64,000 nt of DNA from Polaribacter dokdonensis (GTDB lineage: Bacteria > Bacteroidota > Bacteroidia > Flavobacteriales > Flavobacteriaceae), in assembly GCF_024362345.1 (NCBI RefSeq), contig NZ_CP101505.1, forward strand, positions 1,943,501 to 2,007,500, read 5' to 3'. A model generated the notes under the pieces. It was not told where the DNA came from, did not search any database, and was given only the letters and a program-made list of their open reading frames with translations. Position 1 is the first letter of the stretch. Each line of letters opens with the position of its first letter. The translations under genes were made by a program, and so were the position numbers. Below are positions 26,007 to 35,396 of this stretch, one piece after another.

Positions 26007-27434
26007 ATGCCAAATAACAATAAAACTAAAATAGTTGCTACCTTAGGGCCTGCTACAGATACTAAAGAAATACTAACAGATTTAGCTAAAAATGGTGTAA
26101 ACGTTTTTAGAATAAATTTTTCTCATGCAGATTATGAAGATGTAAAGAGAAAAGTAAAAATCATTAGAGAAATTAATGAAGAAAATGGCTTTAACATAGC
26201 AATTTTAGGTGATTTACAAGGACCTAAATTAAGAGTTGGAGTTATGGAAGAAGGTGTAGAATTAAAAGATGGAGACACTTTTACTTTTACAACAGAAAAA
26301 TGTATTGGTACTAAAGAAAAAGCATTTATGACATACCAACGTTTTCCTAAAGACGTAAAGGTTGGTGAGCAAATTTTAGTAGATGATGGTAAATTACTTT
26401 TTGAAGTAGCTTCTACAAATAAGGAAGATGAAGTAGTAGTAAATGTTATAGTAGGTGGACCTTTAAAATCTAAAAAAGGAGTAAACTTACCAAATACAGC
26501 CATTTCTTTACCTGCACTTACAGAAAAAGATATGGAAGATGCTGTTTTTGCAATTGAGCAAGAAGTAGATTGGATTGCTTTATCATTTGTAAGAACTCCA
26601 GACGATTTAAGAATGTTACGCGATTTAATTGCACAGCACTCAGAATATAGAATTCCTGTAATTGCAAAAATTGAAAAGCCAGAGGCTGTTAAAAACCTAG
26701 ATGCATTAATTCCTTATTGTGATGGTTTAATGGTAGCTCGTGGAGATTTAGGAGTAGAAATACCAATGCAAGAAGTACCATTAATTCAGAAAAAATTAGT
26801 GAGACGTGCAAAAAGAGCAAGAATTCCTGTAATTATTGCAACTCAGATGATGGAGACTATGATTGATAATTCTGTTCCAACAAGAGCAGAAGTTAATGAT
26901 GTTGCCAATTCAATTATGGATGGTGCAGATGCAGTGATGCTTTCAGGAGAAACTTCTGTTGGTAAACACCCAATAAGAGTTATTCAGAAAATGTCTGAAA
27001 TTATAAAAAGTGTGGAAAATTCAAGAATGATTAAAGTACCACATGAAGCACCACATATTAGAACTAACAGATTTGTAACAAAATCTATATGTTATCATGC
27101 AGCATTAATGGCAAATGACACTAACGCAGCAGCAATTTGTACATTAACAAATAGTGGTTATACAGCATTCCAAATTTCTGCTTGGAGACCTAGAACACAT
27201 GTTTTGGCCTTTTCTACAGATAGGAGAATACTTGGTAAATTAAATTTACTTTGGGGTGTAAGAGCTTATTATTATAACAAAAACTTTTCTACAGATGATA
27301 CTGTAGAAGATGTTAATAGAATTGCAAAAGATAAAGGTTTTGTAAAAGCAGGAGATTTAATTATTAACTTAGCATCTATGCCTGCAGAAGCAAAAGGTAT
27401 GGTAAATACTTTACGTGTTTCTGAAGTAGAATAA
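26007..27434 (+). CDS. pyk: Pyruvate kinase
   Basis: The 475-residue protein converts phosphoenolpyruvate and ADP to pyruvate and ATP. It shows NNNKTKIVATLGPATDTKEI at the start, FRINFSHADYED, the catalytic-Lys region VIAKIEKPEAVKNLD, the metal site GLMVARGDLGVEIP and ATQMMETMI. The C-terminal regulatory domain is present. It follows the IPExxxVDY gene by three bases, so it is co-transcribed with it. Length is standard. Confidence 0.97.
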   Translation: MPNNNKTKIVATLGPATDTKEILTDLAKNGVNVFRINFSHADYEDVKRKVKIIREINEENGFNIAILGDLQGPKLRVGVMEEGVELKDGDTFTFTTEKCIGTKEKAFMTYQRFPKDVKVGEQILVDDGKLLFEVASTNKEDEVVVNVIVGGPLKSKKGVNLPNTAISLPALTEKDMEDAVFAIEQEVDWIALSFVRTPDDLRMLRDLIAQHSEYRIPVIAKIEKPEAVKNLDALIPYCDGLMVARGDLGVEIPMQEVPLIQKKLVRRAKRARIPVIIATQMMETMIDNSVPTRAEVNDVANSIMDGADAVMLSGETSVGKHPIRVIQKMSEIIKSVENSRMIKVPHEAPHIRTNRFVTKSICYHAALMANDTNAAAICTLTNSGYTAFQISAWRPRTHVLAFSTDRRILGKLNLLWGVRAYYYNKNFSTDDTVEDVNRIAKDKGFVKAGDLIINLASMPAEAKGMVNTLRVSEVE

Positions 27435-27460
27435 GTTAAAAATTACCTTTTTTATAACAA

Positions 27461-28501
27461 ATGAAATATACAAAATTACCAAATACTGATGTTGAAGTAT
27501 CTAAAATTTGCTTAGGTACTATGACTTGGGGAAATCAAAATACGGAAGCTGAAGGCCATGCTCAAATGGATTTTGCTTTAGAAAATGGAGTAAACTTTTT
27601 TGATGCTGCAGAGCTATATCCTGTACCTGCAAATGCAGAAACTTATGGTGGTACAGAAAGAATTATTGGTACTTGGTTTAAAAAAACCGGAAACAGAGAA
27701 AAAGTAGTTTTAGCTAGTAAAATAGCTGGTGGAGGAGATTACACTGCACATATTAGAAATGGTGGTTTAAGTAAAGACAACATTATTGATGCTGTAGATA
27801 AGAGTTTGCAACGCTTACAAACAGATTATATAGATTTATATCAATTGCATTGGCCAAATAGAGGTGTAAATTGTTTTGGAGTAAGAGATTTTCCTTTGCA
27901 AGCTGCAAATGACGAAACTGAAAACTATTTAGAAATCTTAGAAACACTACAAGATTTTATCAAACAAGGAAAAATAAGGCATGTAGGTTTGTCTAATGAA
28001 ACCCCTTGGGGTACAATGAAGTATTTACAAGCTTCAGAACAATACAATTTACCAAGACCAGTTACTATTCAAAATTCATACTCTATGATTCACAGAGGAT
28101 ATGAAGTTGGTATGAGTGAAGTTTCTTTAAGAGAAAATGTAGGTTTGTTAGCATATTCACCTTTAGCACAAGGTGTTTTGTCTGGTAAATACCTAAATGG
28201 AAATTTACCTGAAGGAGCAAGAGGAACTCTGTTTCCTAGGTTTATTGCTAGATATAAAAACGATGGTAGTGAAAGAGCTGTAAAAAAATATTTAGAAATA
28301 GCTGAGAAAAATAATCTTACCTTAACTGAACTATCATTAGCATTTGTAAATCAGTTACCTTTTGTAACGAGTAATATTATTGGAGCAACAAAGTTAGATC
28401 AGTTAAAAGAAAATATAAATTCTATTAATGTTACTCTTTCTGACGAAACCTTAAAAGAGATTAATGCTGTACATGCAGCAATACCAAATCCTGCACCATA
28501 A
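27461..28501 (+). CDS. Aldo/keto reductase (Tas-like)
   Basis: The 346-residue TIM-barrel oxidoreductase has the catalytic tetrad segments FDAAELYPVP (Asp, Tyr), VLASKIAGG (Lys) and YQLHWPNRG (His). The C-terminal NADP-binding end has TSNIIGATKLDQLKENI. The long insert after the first strand and the overall length match the Tas/YajO group. The physiological substrate is unknown. It follows pyk by 26 bases and ends at a hairpin that it shares with the convergent acetyltransferase. Confidence 0.88.
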   Translation: MKYTKLPNTDVEVSKICLGTMTWGNQNTEAEGHAQMDFALENGVNFFDAAELYPVPANAETYGGTERIIGTWFKKTGNREKVVLASKIAGGGDYTAHIRNGGLSKDNIIDAVDKSLQRLQTDYIDLYQLHWPNRGVNCFGVRDFPLQAANDETENYLEILETLQDFIKQGKIRHVGLSNETPWGTMKYLQASEQYNLPRPVTIQNSYSMIHRGYEVGMSEVSLRENVGLLAYSPLAQGVLSGKYLNGNLPEGARGTLFPRFIARYKNDGSERAVKKYLEIAEKNNLTLTELSLAFVNQLPFVTSNIIGATKLDQLKENINSINVTLSDETLKEINAVHAAIPNPAP

Positions 28502-28522
28502 TTCAATCTTAAGATAAAATAT

Positions 28523-28556
28523 AAAAAGCTTAGTAATTACTTACTAAGCTTTTTTT
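28523..28556. terminator. Bidirectional terminator overlapping a stop codon
   Basis: AAAAAGCTTAGTAA and TTACTAAGCTTTTT form a perfect 14-bp stem around TTAC. The right arm includes the stop and last codons of the minus-strand acetyltransferase gene, so coding DNA and terminator share bases. Confidence 0.9.
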
Positions 28557-29116
28557 GTGACCTTATTATTTTTAAGTTCATACTCTACTTTGCTTTCCTT
28601 ACAAATTGCAATACCCTCTTCATTAAAATCCAAAGTGTGTCCATATTCACTTACCCAACCAATCTGTTTAGAAGGATTTCCTACAACTAATGCATAAGGT
28701 AAAACCTCTTTAGTAACTACAGCACCTGCACCAATAAAGGCAAATTCACCTATGTGATTTCCACATACAATTGTAGCATTGGCACCTATACTTGCACCTT
28801 TTTTTACTATTGTTTTTAAGTATCTGTTTTTTCTATTGATAGCACTTCTAGGGTTTATAACATTTGTGAACACCATTGATGGCCCTAGAAAAACATCATC
28901 TTCGCAAGTAACTCCAGAATAAATAGATACATTATTTTGCACTTTTACATTTTTGCCTAAAACAACATTAGGAGATACTACCACATTTTGCCCTAAGTTA
29001 CAACCTTCTCCAATTTTACTATTAGACATTACATGACTGAAGTGCCAAATTTTGGTTCCTTTTCCTATTTTACAATTATTATCTACAACAGCAGTTTCGT
29101 GAGCAAAGTATTCCAT
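28544..29116 (-). CDS. Sugar N-acetyltransferase with left-handed beta-helix (WbpD/WlbB-like)
   Basis: The 190-residue protein is built of hexapeptide repeats ([LIV]GxxxX): CKIGKGTKIWHFSHV, KIGEGCNLGQNVVV, VVLGKNVKVQNNVSI, VTCEDDVFLGPSMVF, ASIGANATIVCGNHIGEFAFIGAGAVVTKEV. The segment TNVINPRSAINR and VVGNPSKQIGWVSEYG match acetyltransferases that act on UDP-3-amino-2,3-dideoxy sugars in O-antigen synthesis. Partner dehydrogenase and aminotransferase genes are absent here, so the exact sugar is uncertain. The last codons lie in a terminator hairpin. Confidence 0.85.
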   Translation of the reverse strand: MEYFAHETAVVDNNCKIGKGTKIWHFSHVMSNSKIGEGCNLGQNVVVSPNVVLGKNVKVQNNVSIYSGVTCEDDVFLGPSMVFTNVINPRSAINRKNRYLKTIVKKGASIGANATIVCGNHIGEFAFIGAGAVVTKEVLPYALVVGNPSKQIGWVSEYGHTLDFNEEGIAICKESKVEYELKNNKVTKKA

Positions 29117-29161
29117 AGCAATATATTAGCTTGTTTATTTTTGTAAATGTACTAAATATAA

Positions 29162-29185
29162 AAACCCAACTAAATAGTTGGGTTT
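29162..29185. terminator. Terminator of the TonB gene
   Basis: AAACCCAACT and AGTTGGGTTT form a 10-bp stem around AAAT with T-rich ends on both strands. It lies 25 bases after the TonB gene stop (minus strand). Confidence 0.8.
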
Positions 29186-29209
29186 ATTTTTTTATAAAAT
29201 TGTAGTTTT

Positions 29210-29956
29210 TTAATCTACTAAAAAAGAAATCGGTAAAGTGTACCTAACTTTTACAGATTTTGAACCTTGTTTGCCAGGTGTAAATTGAGGTAATTTCTCT
29301 ATTAAATTATGCGTTTCTTCTTTCAATTTAATATGGGGTGCTCGAATTTTAATATCTACAACTTTACCTGTATTATCTATAATAAACTGAGTTTGGATTC
29401 GATATTTACCAGACCTTAAACCTAAATCATTAGCTAATTCTGCATTAAAATTTCGCTGTACAAACTTCAGCATTTTTTTATCAAAACACTTTTTATTCTC
29501 TTCTTTAGATAAACCTTCACAACCTTTAAATATAGGTGCATTTTCTATAGAAATAAAAGGAACAGGATCTTCATCAACCTCATCAACAGGTTCAGGAACA
29601 GTTTCGATTTTATTTATATCGAAATCTACTACTTGCTTTTTAGGTTCGTTAATGATTATAGTTTCAGTTTTATTATCATCAACCTTATCAATATCTTCAT
29701 CTAAAATTAGTCTGTTTTGCTTAACAGGATCCGACTTTGGCTTTACTGTTTTCTCCTTAGTAAATATAACCTCTGTATTGGGTTCTATATAAATACTCTT
29801 GGAGACTTCAGGTTCATAAATGGCCAGCGATTTTTGTTTTGTTTCGTGCTCTAGTGCAATGTAGACCACAAACAGTACTAATACAAGTCCTAACTGAGTA
29901 AAAATGGTTGAGAACTTTTCTAATTGTTTGGTTGGTAGTTTTTTCACGTTTTTCAT
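29210..29956 (-). CDS. TonB-family energy-transducing protein
   Basis: The 248-residue protein has a cytoplasmic Lys-rich N-terminus, one membrane helix at about 18-36 (TQLGLVLVLFVVYIALE) and a long periplasmic linker rich in Lys, Glu, Asp and Pro. The C-terminal TonB domain covers about 185-248 (GKYRIQTQFIIDNTGKVVDI to KVRYTLPISFLVD). It would pass proton-motive force to outer-membrane receptors. The ExbB/ExbD partners are not in the window. It is followed by a terminator and transcribed alone. Confidence 0.85.
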   Translation of the reverse strand: MKNVKKLPTKQLEKFSTIFTQLGLVLVLFVVYIALEHETKQKSLAIYEPEVSKSIYIEPNTEVIFTKEKTVKPKSDPVKQNRLILDEDIDKVDDNKTETIIINEPKKQVVDFDINKIETVPEPVDEVDEDPVPFISIENAPIFKGCEGLSKEENKKCFDKKMLKFVQRNFNAELANDLGLRSGKYRIQTQFIIDNTGKVVDIKIRAPHIKLKEETHNLIEKLPQFTPGKQGSKSVKVRYTLPISFLVD

Positions 29957-30032
29957 AATTAGAAAGTTTAAATGTTAAGACTATGTTAAAACAAACTTTA
30001 TGCCAAAAAAAAAACATCCTATAAATAGAATG

Positions 30033-30605
30033 TTATTTGTTGTTATAATTTTCAGCGACCTTCTCTAATTCATCATACCAATTTTGTCCAAATTTTCTAA
30101 TCAGTGCCTGTTTTACAAATTTGTAAACAGGTACTTGTAATTCTTTACCCAAAGAACATGCATCATCACAAATTTCCCATTTATGATAATTTACAGCAGA
30201 AAACTCACTATAATCCTTTACTCTTACAGGGTATAAATGACAAGAAACTGGCTTTTTCCAGCTAATTTCTCCTTGATTATAAGCCTCTTCTATACCACAA
30301 AGAGCGGTTTTGTTTTCATCAAAAATAACATAGGCACAATCTGCTCCATCAATTAAAGGCGTTTCTAATTCACCCCATTCACTGGTAACCCAAGCACCTT
30401 GTTTTTCAATAACATCTATACCTTCTTTGCGTAAAAATGGTTTTACTTTGGGGTATATATTTTCTAATATTTTAGCTTCTTCTTTCTCTAATGGAGCACC
30501 TGCTTCACCATCTACACAGCAAGCACCTTTACAAGCAGATATATTACAGACAAATTCTTTTTCTATAATATCTTCAGAAACAATTGTTTTACCTAGTTGA
30601 AACAT
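30033..30605 (-). CDS. DUF3109 family cysteine-rich protein
   Basis: The 190-residue cytoplasmic protein carries nine cysteines in clusters: CNISACKGACC near 20-30, then single Cys in DGADCAYV, ALCGIEE, VSCHLYPVR and EICDDACSLG. The pattern resembles the YkgJ-type zinc/iron cluster fold and matches DUF3109 as I know it. Its function is unknown. The gene has a TATTTTTG element ending only five bases before the ATG, so the transcript should be leaderless. It is divergent from marC. Confidence 0.85.
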   Translation of the reverse strand: MFQLGKTIVSEDIIEKEFVCNISACKGACCVDGEAGAPLEKEEAKILENIYPKVKPFLRKEGIDVIEKQGAWVTSEWGELETPLIDGADCAYVIFDENKTALCGIEEAYNQGEISWKKPVSCHLYPVRVKDYSEFSAVNYHKWEICDDACSLGKELQVPVYKFVKQALIRKFGQNWYDELEKVAENYNNK

Positions 30606-30610
30606 ATTGA

Positions 30611-30618
30611 CAAAAATA
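30611..30618 (-). promoter_or_regulatory. -7 element (TATTTTTG) abutting the DUF3109 start
   Basis: TATTTTTG on the minus strand is followed by five bases and then the ATG, which leaves no room for a ribosome-binding site. A leaderless mRNA is predicted. Confidence 0.55.
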
Positions 30619-30664
30619 AGTATATTTTTTACTGTATTTTTATAAATTGATAAAGTTAGTTGAC

Positions 30665-30672
30665 TAATTTTG
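30665..30672 (+). promoter_or_regulatory. -7 element (TAATTTTG) of marC
   Basis: TAATTTTG fits TAnnTTTG and ends 20 bases before the first ATG of the MarC-family gene. Confidence 0.45.
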
Positions 30673-30692
30673 CACCAAAATCTAATTGATTT

Positions 30693-31280
30693 ATGATGGA
30701 CTTTAATTTAAAAGAAATTTTTACTGCATTTATGGTACTCTTTGCAGTAATCGATATTATTGGTAACATTCCAATTGTGATTGATTTACGTAAAAAAGTA
30801 GGTCATATTCAATCAGAAAAAGCGTCTATAATTGCTGGTTGTATTATGGTAATTTTTCTTTTTTTAGGACAAAGTTTACTAAGTTTAATTGGTATTGATG
30901 TAAATTCTTTTGCGGTTGCTGGGTCTTTTATTTTATTTTTCATTGCATTAGAAATGATTCTAGGAATTACTCTTTATAAAGATGATGGTGATGCTGGAAC
31001 AATTACTGCAACTATTTTTCCTTTAGCTTTTCCACTAATTGCTGGACCAGGAAGTTTGACAACTTTACTTTCTTTACGTGCTGAATTTGCAATTCAAAAT
31101 ATTATTGTTGCTGTATTTTTTAACGTTATTGTAATTTATATAGTTTTAAAAACATCATCTAAAATAGAAAGACTAATTGGGCCTTCTGGAATCCAAATCA
31201 TCAGAAAGGTATTTGGAGTTATTTTACTTGCAATTGCTGTAAAATTATTTGCACAGAATATTAAGGCTTTATTTATTTAA
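30693..31280 (+). CDS. MarC-family integral membrane protein
   Basis: The 195-residue protein has six predicted helices, with the family-typical DIIGNIPIVIDL in helix 1 and TATIFPLAFPLIAGPGSLTTLL after the fourth. MarC proteins resemble neutral amino-acid exporters, but the substrate is not known. Two ATG codons are adjacent; the first is used. The small flavoprotein gene starts two bases after the stop, so the two are co-transcribed. Confidence 0.88.
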   Translation: MMDFNLKEIFTAFMVLFAVIDIIGNIPIVIDLRKKVGHIQSEKASIIAGCIMVIFLFLGQSLLSLIGIDVNSFAVAGSFILFFIALEMILGITLYKDDGDAGTITATIFPLAFPLIAGPGSLTTLLSLRAEFAIQNIIVAVFFNVIVIYIVLKTSSKIERLIGPSGIQIIRKVFGVILLAIAVKLFAQNIKALFI

Positions 31281-31281
31281 T

Positions 31282-31887
31282 ATGATGTTGGATTGCTTAA
31301 TAATTGGTGGTGGAGTTTCTGGAATGCAGTGTGCATTAGTATTAGGTTCTGCGAAAAATAAACCTTTTGCAGTTGATAAAAACATAGCAATTATAACTCA
31401 TCAAAGATCATCTCATCTAGAAAATGCGCTATTCAACAATGTTCTTGGATTATCTTCAGGGACTTTAGGAAAAGACATTTTAAAAGAGAGTAAAGCCCAG
31501 TTAAGTGATTTATATTCTCACATTACACAAATAGATAAAGAAAAGGTGCTTTCTGTTGATCAATTAAAGGATGGATATCGCATTAAAACAAATAGAAATA
31601 CCTATAATTCGAAAATAGTAGTTCTTGCCTTAAACTACTCAAAACCATTTATGATTGATGGTTTGAATGAATATTTAATTCCTCATAAAAAAGCGAATGT
31701 CGAAAAAGATCGAATTCAACTTTTAAATAAAGATCATCTTATTAAAGAAGGCTTGCATTGTTGTGGAACAATTGCTGGGCATAGAAGCCAGTTTGCAATT
31801 GCAGCAGGTAGTGGAGCAGCTGTAGCCACAGATATTCTAACTAATTGGAATGGTGGTAAACATGCCAAGGTTCATGATAAAATATAA
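31282..31887 (+). CDS. Small FAD-dependent oxidoreductase (Rossmann-fold)
   Basis: The 201-residue protein starts with MMLDCLIIGGGVSGMQCALV, a clear FAD-binding GxGxxG motif. It ends with GLHCCGTIAGHRSQFAIAAGSGAAVATDIL, the C-terminal FAD-binding segment of thioredoxin-reductase-like proteins. It is much shorter than that family (about 310 residues) and lacks the NADPH domain and the catalytic CxxC, although a CC pair is near 160. A longer frame opens at 31249, but that start lies inside marC, and the ATG pair at 31282 directly after its stop is better. Partner and substrate are unknown. Confidence 0.75.
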   Translation: MMLDCLIIGGGVSGMQCALVLGSAKNKPFAVDKNIAIITHQRSSHLENALFNNVLGLSSGTLGKDILKESKAQLSDLYSHITQIDKEKVLSVDQLKDGYRIKTNRNTYNSKIVVLALNYSKPFMIDGLNEYLIPHKKANVEKDRIQLLNKDHLIKEGLHCCGTIAGHRSQFAIAAGSGAAVATDILTNWNGGKHAKVHDKI

Positions 31888-31890
31888 ATA

Positions 31891-31920
31891 AAAAATCCAG
31901 CTGAATAGCTGGATTTTTTT
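31891..31920. terminator. Bidirectional terminator between the flavoprotein gene and glmS
   Basis: AAAAATCCAGCT and AGCTGGATTTTTTT form a stem around GAAT. It serves convergent genes on both strands. Confidence 0.88.
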
Positions 31921-31939
31921 ATTCTATAAATCGTGTTTC

Positions 31940-33796
31940 TTATTCTACAGTAACCGATTTTGCTAAGTTTCTTGGCTGATCTACATTTTTACCTAACATT
32001 ACTGCTATATGATAAGATAGTAATTGTAAAGGAATTGTAGTTAATAATGGAGTTAAAGCTTCTTCTGTATCTGGAATTTCAATTACATGATCTGCAATCT
32101 CTTTTACTTGTACATCTCCTTCTGTAACAACTGCAATAATTTTACCTGCTCTTGATTTAATTTCCTGAATATTACTTACAACTTTTTCATAATGCCCTTT
32201 GTTTGTTGCAATAACAAAAATTGGCATATTTTCATCAATTAAAGCAATTGGTCCATGTTTCATTTCAGCTGCAGGATAACCTTCTGCATGTATATATGAT
32301 ATTTCCTTTAACTTTAAAGCACCTTCTAAAGCCACAGGAAAATTAAATCCTCTTCCTAAATACAAACAGTTTTTAGCATCTTTATAAACAGCTGCAATCT
32401 CTTTTACATGATTATCAATGTTTAACAATTCCTCTACTTGTCTAGGAATTAATTGCATTTTTTGAATATAATTCTTAAAAGTATGTGGAGCTAAAGATCC
32501 ATTAGCTTTCCCTAATTTTAAAGCAATTAGTGTTAATACAGTAATTTGTGTAGTAAATGCTTTTGTAGAAGCTACTCCAATTTCTGGACCAGCATGTGTA
32601 TAAGCGCCAGAATGTGTTTCTCTTGCAATAGATGAACCTACTACATTACAAACTCCATAAACAAATGCTCCTTTTGATTTTGCTAATTTAATAGCAGCAA
32701 GTGTATCTGCAGTTTCACCTGATTGAGAAATAGCAATTACAACATCTTTATTTGTGATAATTGGGTTTCTATATCTAAACTCAGAGGCATATTCGACTTC
32801 AACAGGTATTCTAGCCATATCTTCAAATAGATATTCACCAACTAAACCTGCATGCCAAGAAGTACCACAAGCAATAATGATAATTCTATTCGCATTTAAA
32901 AATTTGTCTAGATTATCTTCAATACTAGACATTTTGATTCTGTTTTCTATAGGTAGCATTCTACCTCTATACGTATCTGTAATTGCTTTAGGTTGTTCAT
33001 GTATTTCCTTAAGCATAAAATGATCATAACCTCCTTTTTCAATTTGGTCTAAACTCATTTGTAATTTTTGAATTGTAGGATCTACTCTAGAATCATCATG
33101 TATTTTATGAACTTTTACACCTTTACCTAATTTGATAATTGCCATTTCTTCATCTTCAAGATAAATAGCATCTTTTGTATATTCTACAAAAGGAGAGGCA
33201 TCAGAAGCGATAAAAAACTCTTTATTGTCTTTACCAACACCAATTGCAATTGGACTTCCTAAACGTGCAATAACTAATTCATTAGGTTTGTTTTTGTCAA
33301 ATACAGAAATTGCATAGGCTCCAACAACATTTGTTAAGGCCAACTGTACAGCTTTACCTAGTTTACAACCTTCTGTATCTTTAACCTCTTGAATTAAATT
33401 TACTAAAACTTCTGTATCTGTATCACTTTTAAAAGTATACCCTCTCGTAATTAATTCTTTTTTAATTGTATCGTAATTTTCAATAATTCCATTATGAACA
33501 ATTACTAAATCTCCTGATTGAGAAGTATGAGGGTGTGAATTTACATCATTTGGTACACCATGTGTTGCCCAACGTGTATGACCCATTCCAATATTACCAA
33601 CTTTTCTTTCTTCTTCTGCATCTGTAATTTTTTCTAGTTCAGAAACTTTACCTTTCGTTTTAGAAAGTTGCATTTTTTCTCCATCAAAAATCATTACACC
33701 TGCACTATCATATCCTCTATACTCCAGTCTTTTAAGACCATTTATAACAATAGGATAGGCCTCTCTATGACCTATATAAGCTGATATTCCACACAT
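31940..33796 (-). CDS. glmS: Glutamine-fructose-6-phosphate aminotransferase (isomerizing)
   Basis: The 618-residue enzyme makes glucosamine-6-phosphate for cell-wall and LPS synthesis. The N-terminal glutaminase domain begins with the nucleophile Cys2 (MCGISAYIGH) and has GMGHTRWATHGVP. Two SIS domains follow from about 290 (IACGTSWHAGLVGEYLFE and ISQSGETADTLAAIKLAK), and the protein ends PRNLAKSVTVE as usual. It is downstream of the DUF4270 gene by 29 bases in a conserved Bacteroidota order. No glmS ribozyme is seen upstream. Confidence 0.97.
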   Translation of the reverse strand: MCGISAYIGHREAYPIVINGLKRLEYRGYDSAGVMIFDGEKMQLSKTKGKVSELEKITDAEEERKVGNIGMGHTRWATHGVPNDVNSHPHTSQSGDLVIVHNGIIENYDTIKKELITRGYTFKSDTDTEVLVNLIQEVKDTEGCKLGKAVQLALTNVVGAYAISVFDKNKPNELVIARLGSPIAIGVGKDNKEFFIASDASPFVEYTKDAIYLEDEEMAIIKLGKGVKVHKIHDDSRVDPTIQKLQMSLDQIEKGGYDHFMLKEIHEQPKAITDTYRGRMLPIENRIKMSSIEDNLDKFLNANRIIIIACGTSWHAGLVGEYLFEDMARIPVEVEYASEFRYRNPIITNKDVVIAISQSGETADTLAAIKLAKSKGAFVYGVCNVVGSSIARETHSGAYTHAGPEIGVASTKAFTTQITVLTLIALKLGKANGSLAPHTFKNYIQKMQLIPRQVEELLNIDNHVKEIAAVYKDAKNCLYLGRGFNFPVALEGALKLKEISYIHAEGYPAAEMKHGPIALIDENMPIFVIATNKGHYEKVVSNIQEIKSRAGKIIAVVTEGDVQVKEIADHVIEIPDTEEALTPLLTTIPLQLLSYHIAVMLGKNVDQPRNLAKSVTVE

Positions 33797-33825
33797 TTTT
33801 GATTATTTTTTTTGGCTTGGTTAAT

Positions 33826-35388
33826 TTATTTTTTCTCTGAATATGAAATTTTTAGAACTGCTTTTTTCTCACCATTTATAGGATCTTGATTTAAAAGTGT
33901 AACAGCTCTAGGATTCCAACTAAAGTTCCTAAAGATAGTATCTGTTGTTGGAATATCTGATGTATTAAATGCTTTTATTTTTAAAGTAGGATTATAATCT
34001 GTTAAACCAATTACCAAATCTGAAATATAATCTGTAATTTTAAATGTATATTTTTCTACTTTACCATCTGAATCTCGTTCTAAATTACCATCAATTCCAC
34101 CAAAAGCAGCTTCAGTAATTGCATCTTCAATTTGGCTAAAAACTGGGCTGTTTGTATCTCCATTAGTTTTGTATAAATATAATCTTTCTGGAACTGAAGC
34201 AGTATCTGCAGACTGATTAATATAGAAAGTTAAAGAGGCATCATTTATTAACCAGTTATTAGCTCTTAAATTGCTTAAAACAGTATCGTCAAATAAAGTA
34301 ACTTCTCCTTCACTACCTGCAGCACCCTGAATTTTTATTTCATTGTTAACTGGGTAGGTTCTGTCTTGCATGTCAAAAGTATTTACTCTGTAACCAGACA
34401 ATAAGAATGTGTTGTTTTTTCTAACAGTTTTTATAGTGTCTGTAGTTCCATTCATATATACTGTGTTTGTATAATAAACCTCAATTGACGGACTTAAATC
34501 TGTAATTGCGGTATCGAAATTATAGGTAATTAAAGAACCATCTGCACCAGAAGCTTCTAAAATAACTCCCCTAAAATAATCGTTAAAAGATTCCTGAGAA
34601 CTAAACTCTGCATCTTCATATTTATCTAAAAATAATTGTTGAATTAAATCTTCATCTAAAGGAATTCTTGCAAAAGGAATAGGATTTGTGCTTGCTGCTG
34701 AACTGAATATTTTAATGGTATCCATACCAACAACTGTATCATCTATCATTCTTCTTTTTACAACAAACATAGTATCGTTTAAGCTTGGTGCTAATGGATA
34801 GTCAACTTGAGAATTTAAAGGATTACCAACTTTTTCAAACGAGTCTTTTGAATCGTAACTGTTTAATTTTGTTGGATCTGATGGATTAAAATTATTTAGG
34901 AAAGTATTTGATCTATACACATTTAAAGTATATGGAGTTGAAGCATCACCAACTAAACCATCAAATTCAAAATCGCTTGTAGCATCAGACACATCTTCTA
35001 ATGCAACAGGATAAGGTAATTTTAAAAATACAGTATCAATTTTTGTTAAAACAGTTGTTGTATCTGTAATATCTGCATCATCTATAAGTTGCAAATTTGC
35101 TTCTAAATTTAATTGAGATACTATTGAAGCCTCAATTTTTTCATAATCTGAGCTTGCATATACTCCTAATAAATATTGGTTGATTTGTCTTGAAATATTA
35201 TCTGTTTGTAAAACCTCTAAAGGGCTGTTACTTGCAGTAATATCTATAGTAACTTCATTTGTATCAAATTTTGTGTTACTAATTACATTGGTATCTATGT
35301 CTGTAAAATCAGATTCACATGAAACAACTGCAAAACAAAAATATATAGCAGCAACTATATAAACACTCTTCTTAACGATATTTTTCAC
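33826..35388 (-). CDS. DUF4270 family lipoprotein
   Basis: The 520-residue protein has a lipoprotein signal (VYIVAAIYFCFAVVSCESDF, Cys24). It is a largely beta-structured exported protein with segments such as NTFDMQDRTYPVNNEIKIQG and ASLTFYINQSADTASVPERLYLY. DUF4270 proteins are specific to Bacteroidota and often lie between glmS and the glycogen-synthase-like gene, as here. The function is unknown. It is separated from the GT5 gene by only eight bases, so the three minus-strand genes form one operon. Confidence 0.88.
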   Translation of the reverse strand: MKNIVKKSVYIVAAIYFCFAVVSCESDFTDIDTNVISNTKFDTNEVTIDITASNSPLEVLQTDNISRQINQYLLGVYASSDYEKIEASIVSQLNLEANLQLIDDADITDTTTVLTKIDTVFLKLPYPVALEDVSDATSDFEFDGLVGDASTPYTLNVYRSNTFLNNFNPSDPTKLNSYDSKDSFEKVGNPLNSQVDYPLAPSLNDTMFVVKRRMIDDTVVGMDTIKIFSSAASTNPIPFARIPLDEDLIQQLFLDKYEDAEFSSQESFNDYFRGVILEASGADGSLITYNFDTAITDLSPSIEVYYTNTVYMNGTTDTIKTVRKNNTFLLSGYRVNTFDMQDRTYPVNNEIKIQGAAGSEGEVTLFDDTVLSNLRANNWLINDASLTFYINQSADTASVPERLYLYKTNGDTNSPVFSQIEDAITEAAFGGIDGNLERDSDGKVEKYTFKITDYISDLVIGLTDYNPTLKIKAFNTSDIPTTDTIFRNFSWNPRAVTLLNQDPINGEKKAVLKISYSEKK

Positions 35389-35396
35389 TTCAAAAA

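Noticed and set aside
33797-33825. glmS ribozyme upstream of glmS
   Set aside because: Only 29 bases separate glmS from the preceding gene, which is too short for the ribozyme, and no core sequence is seen.
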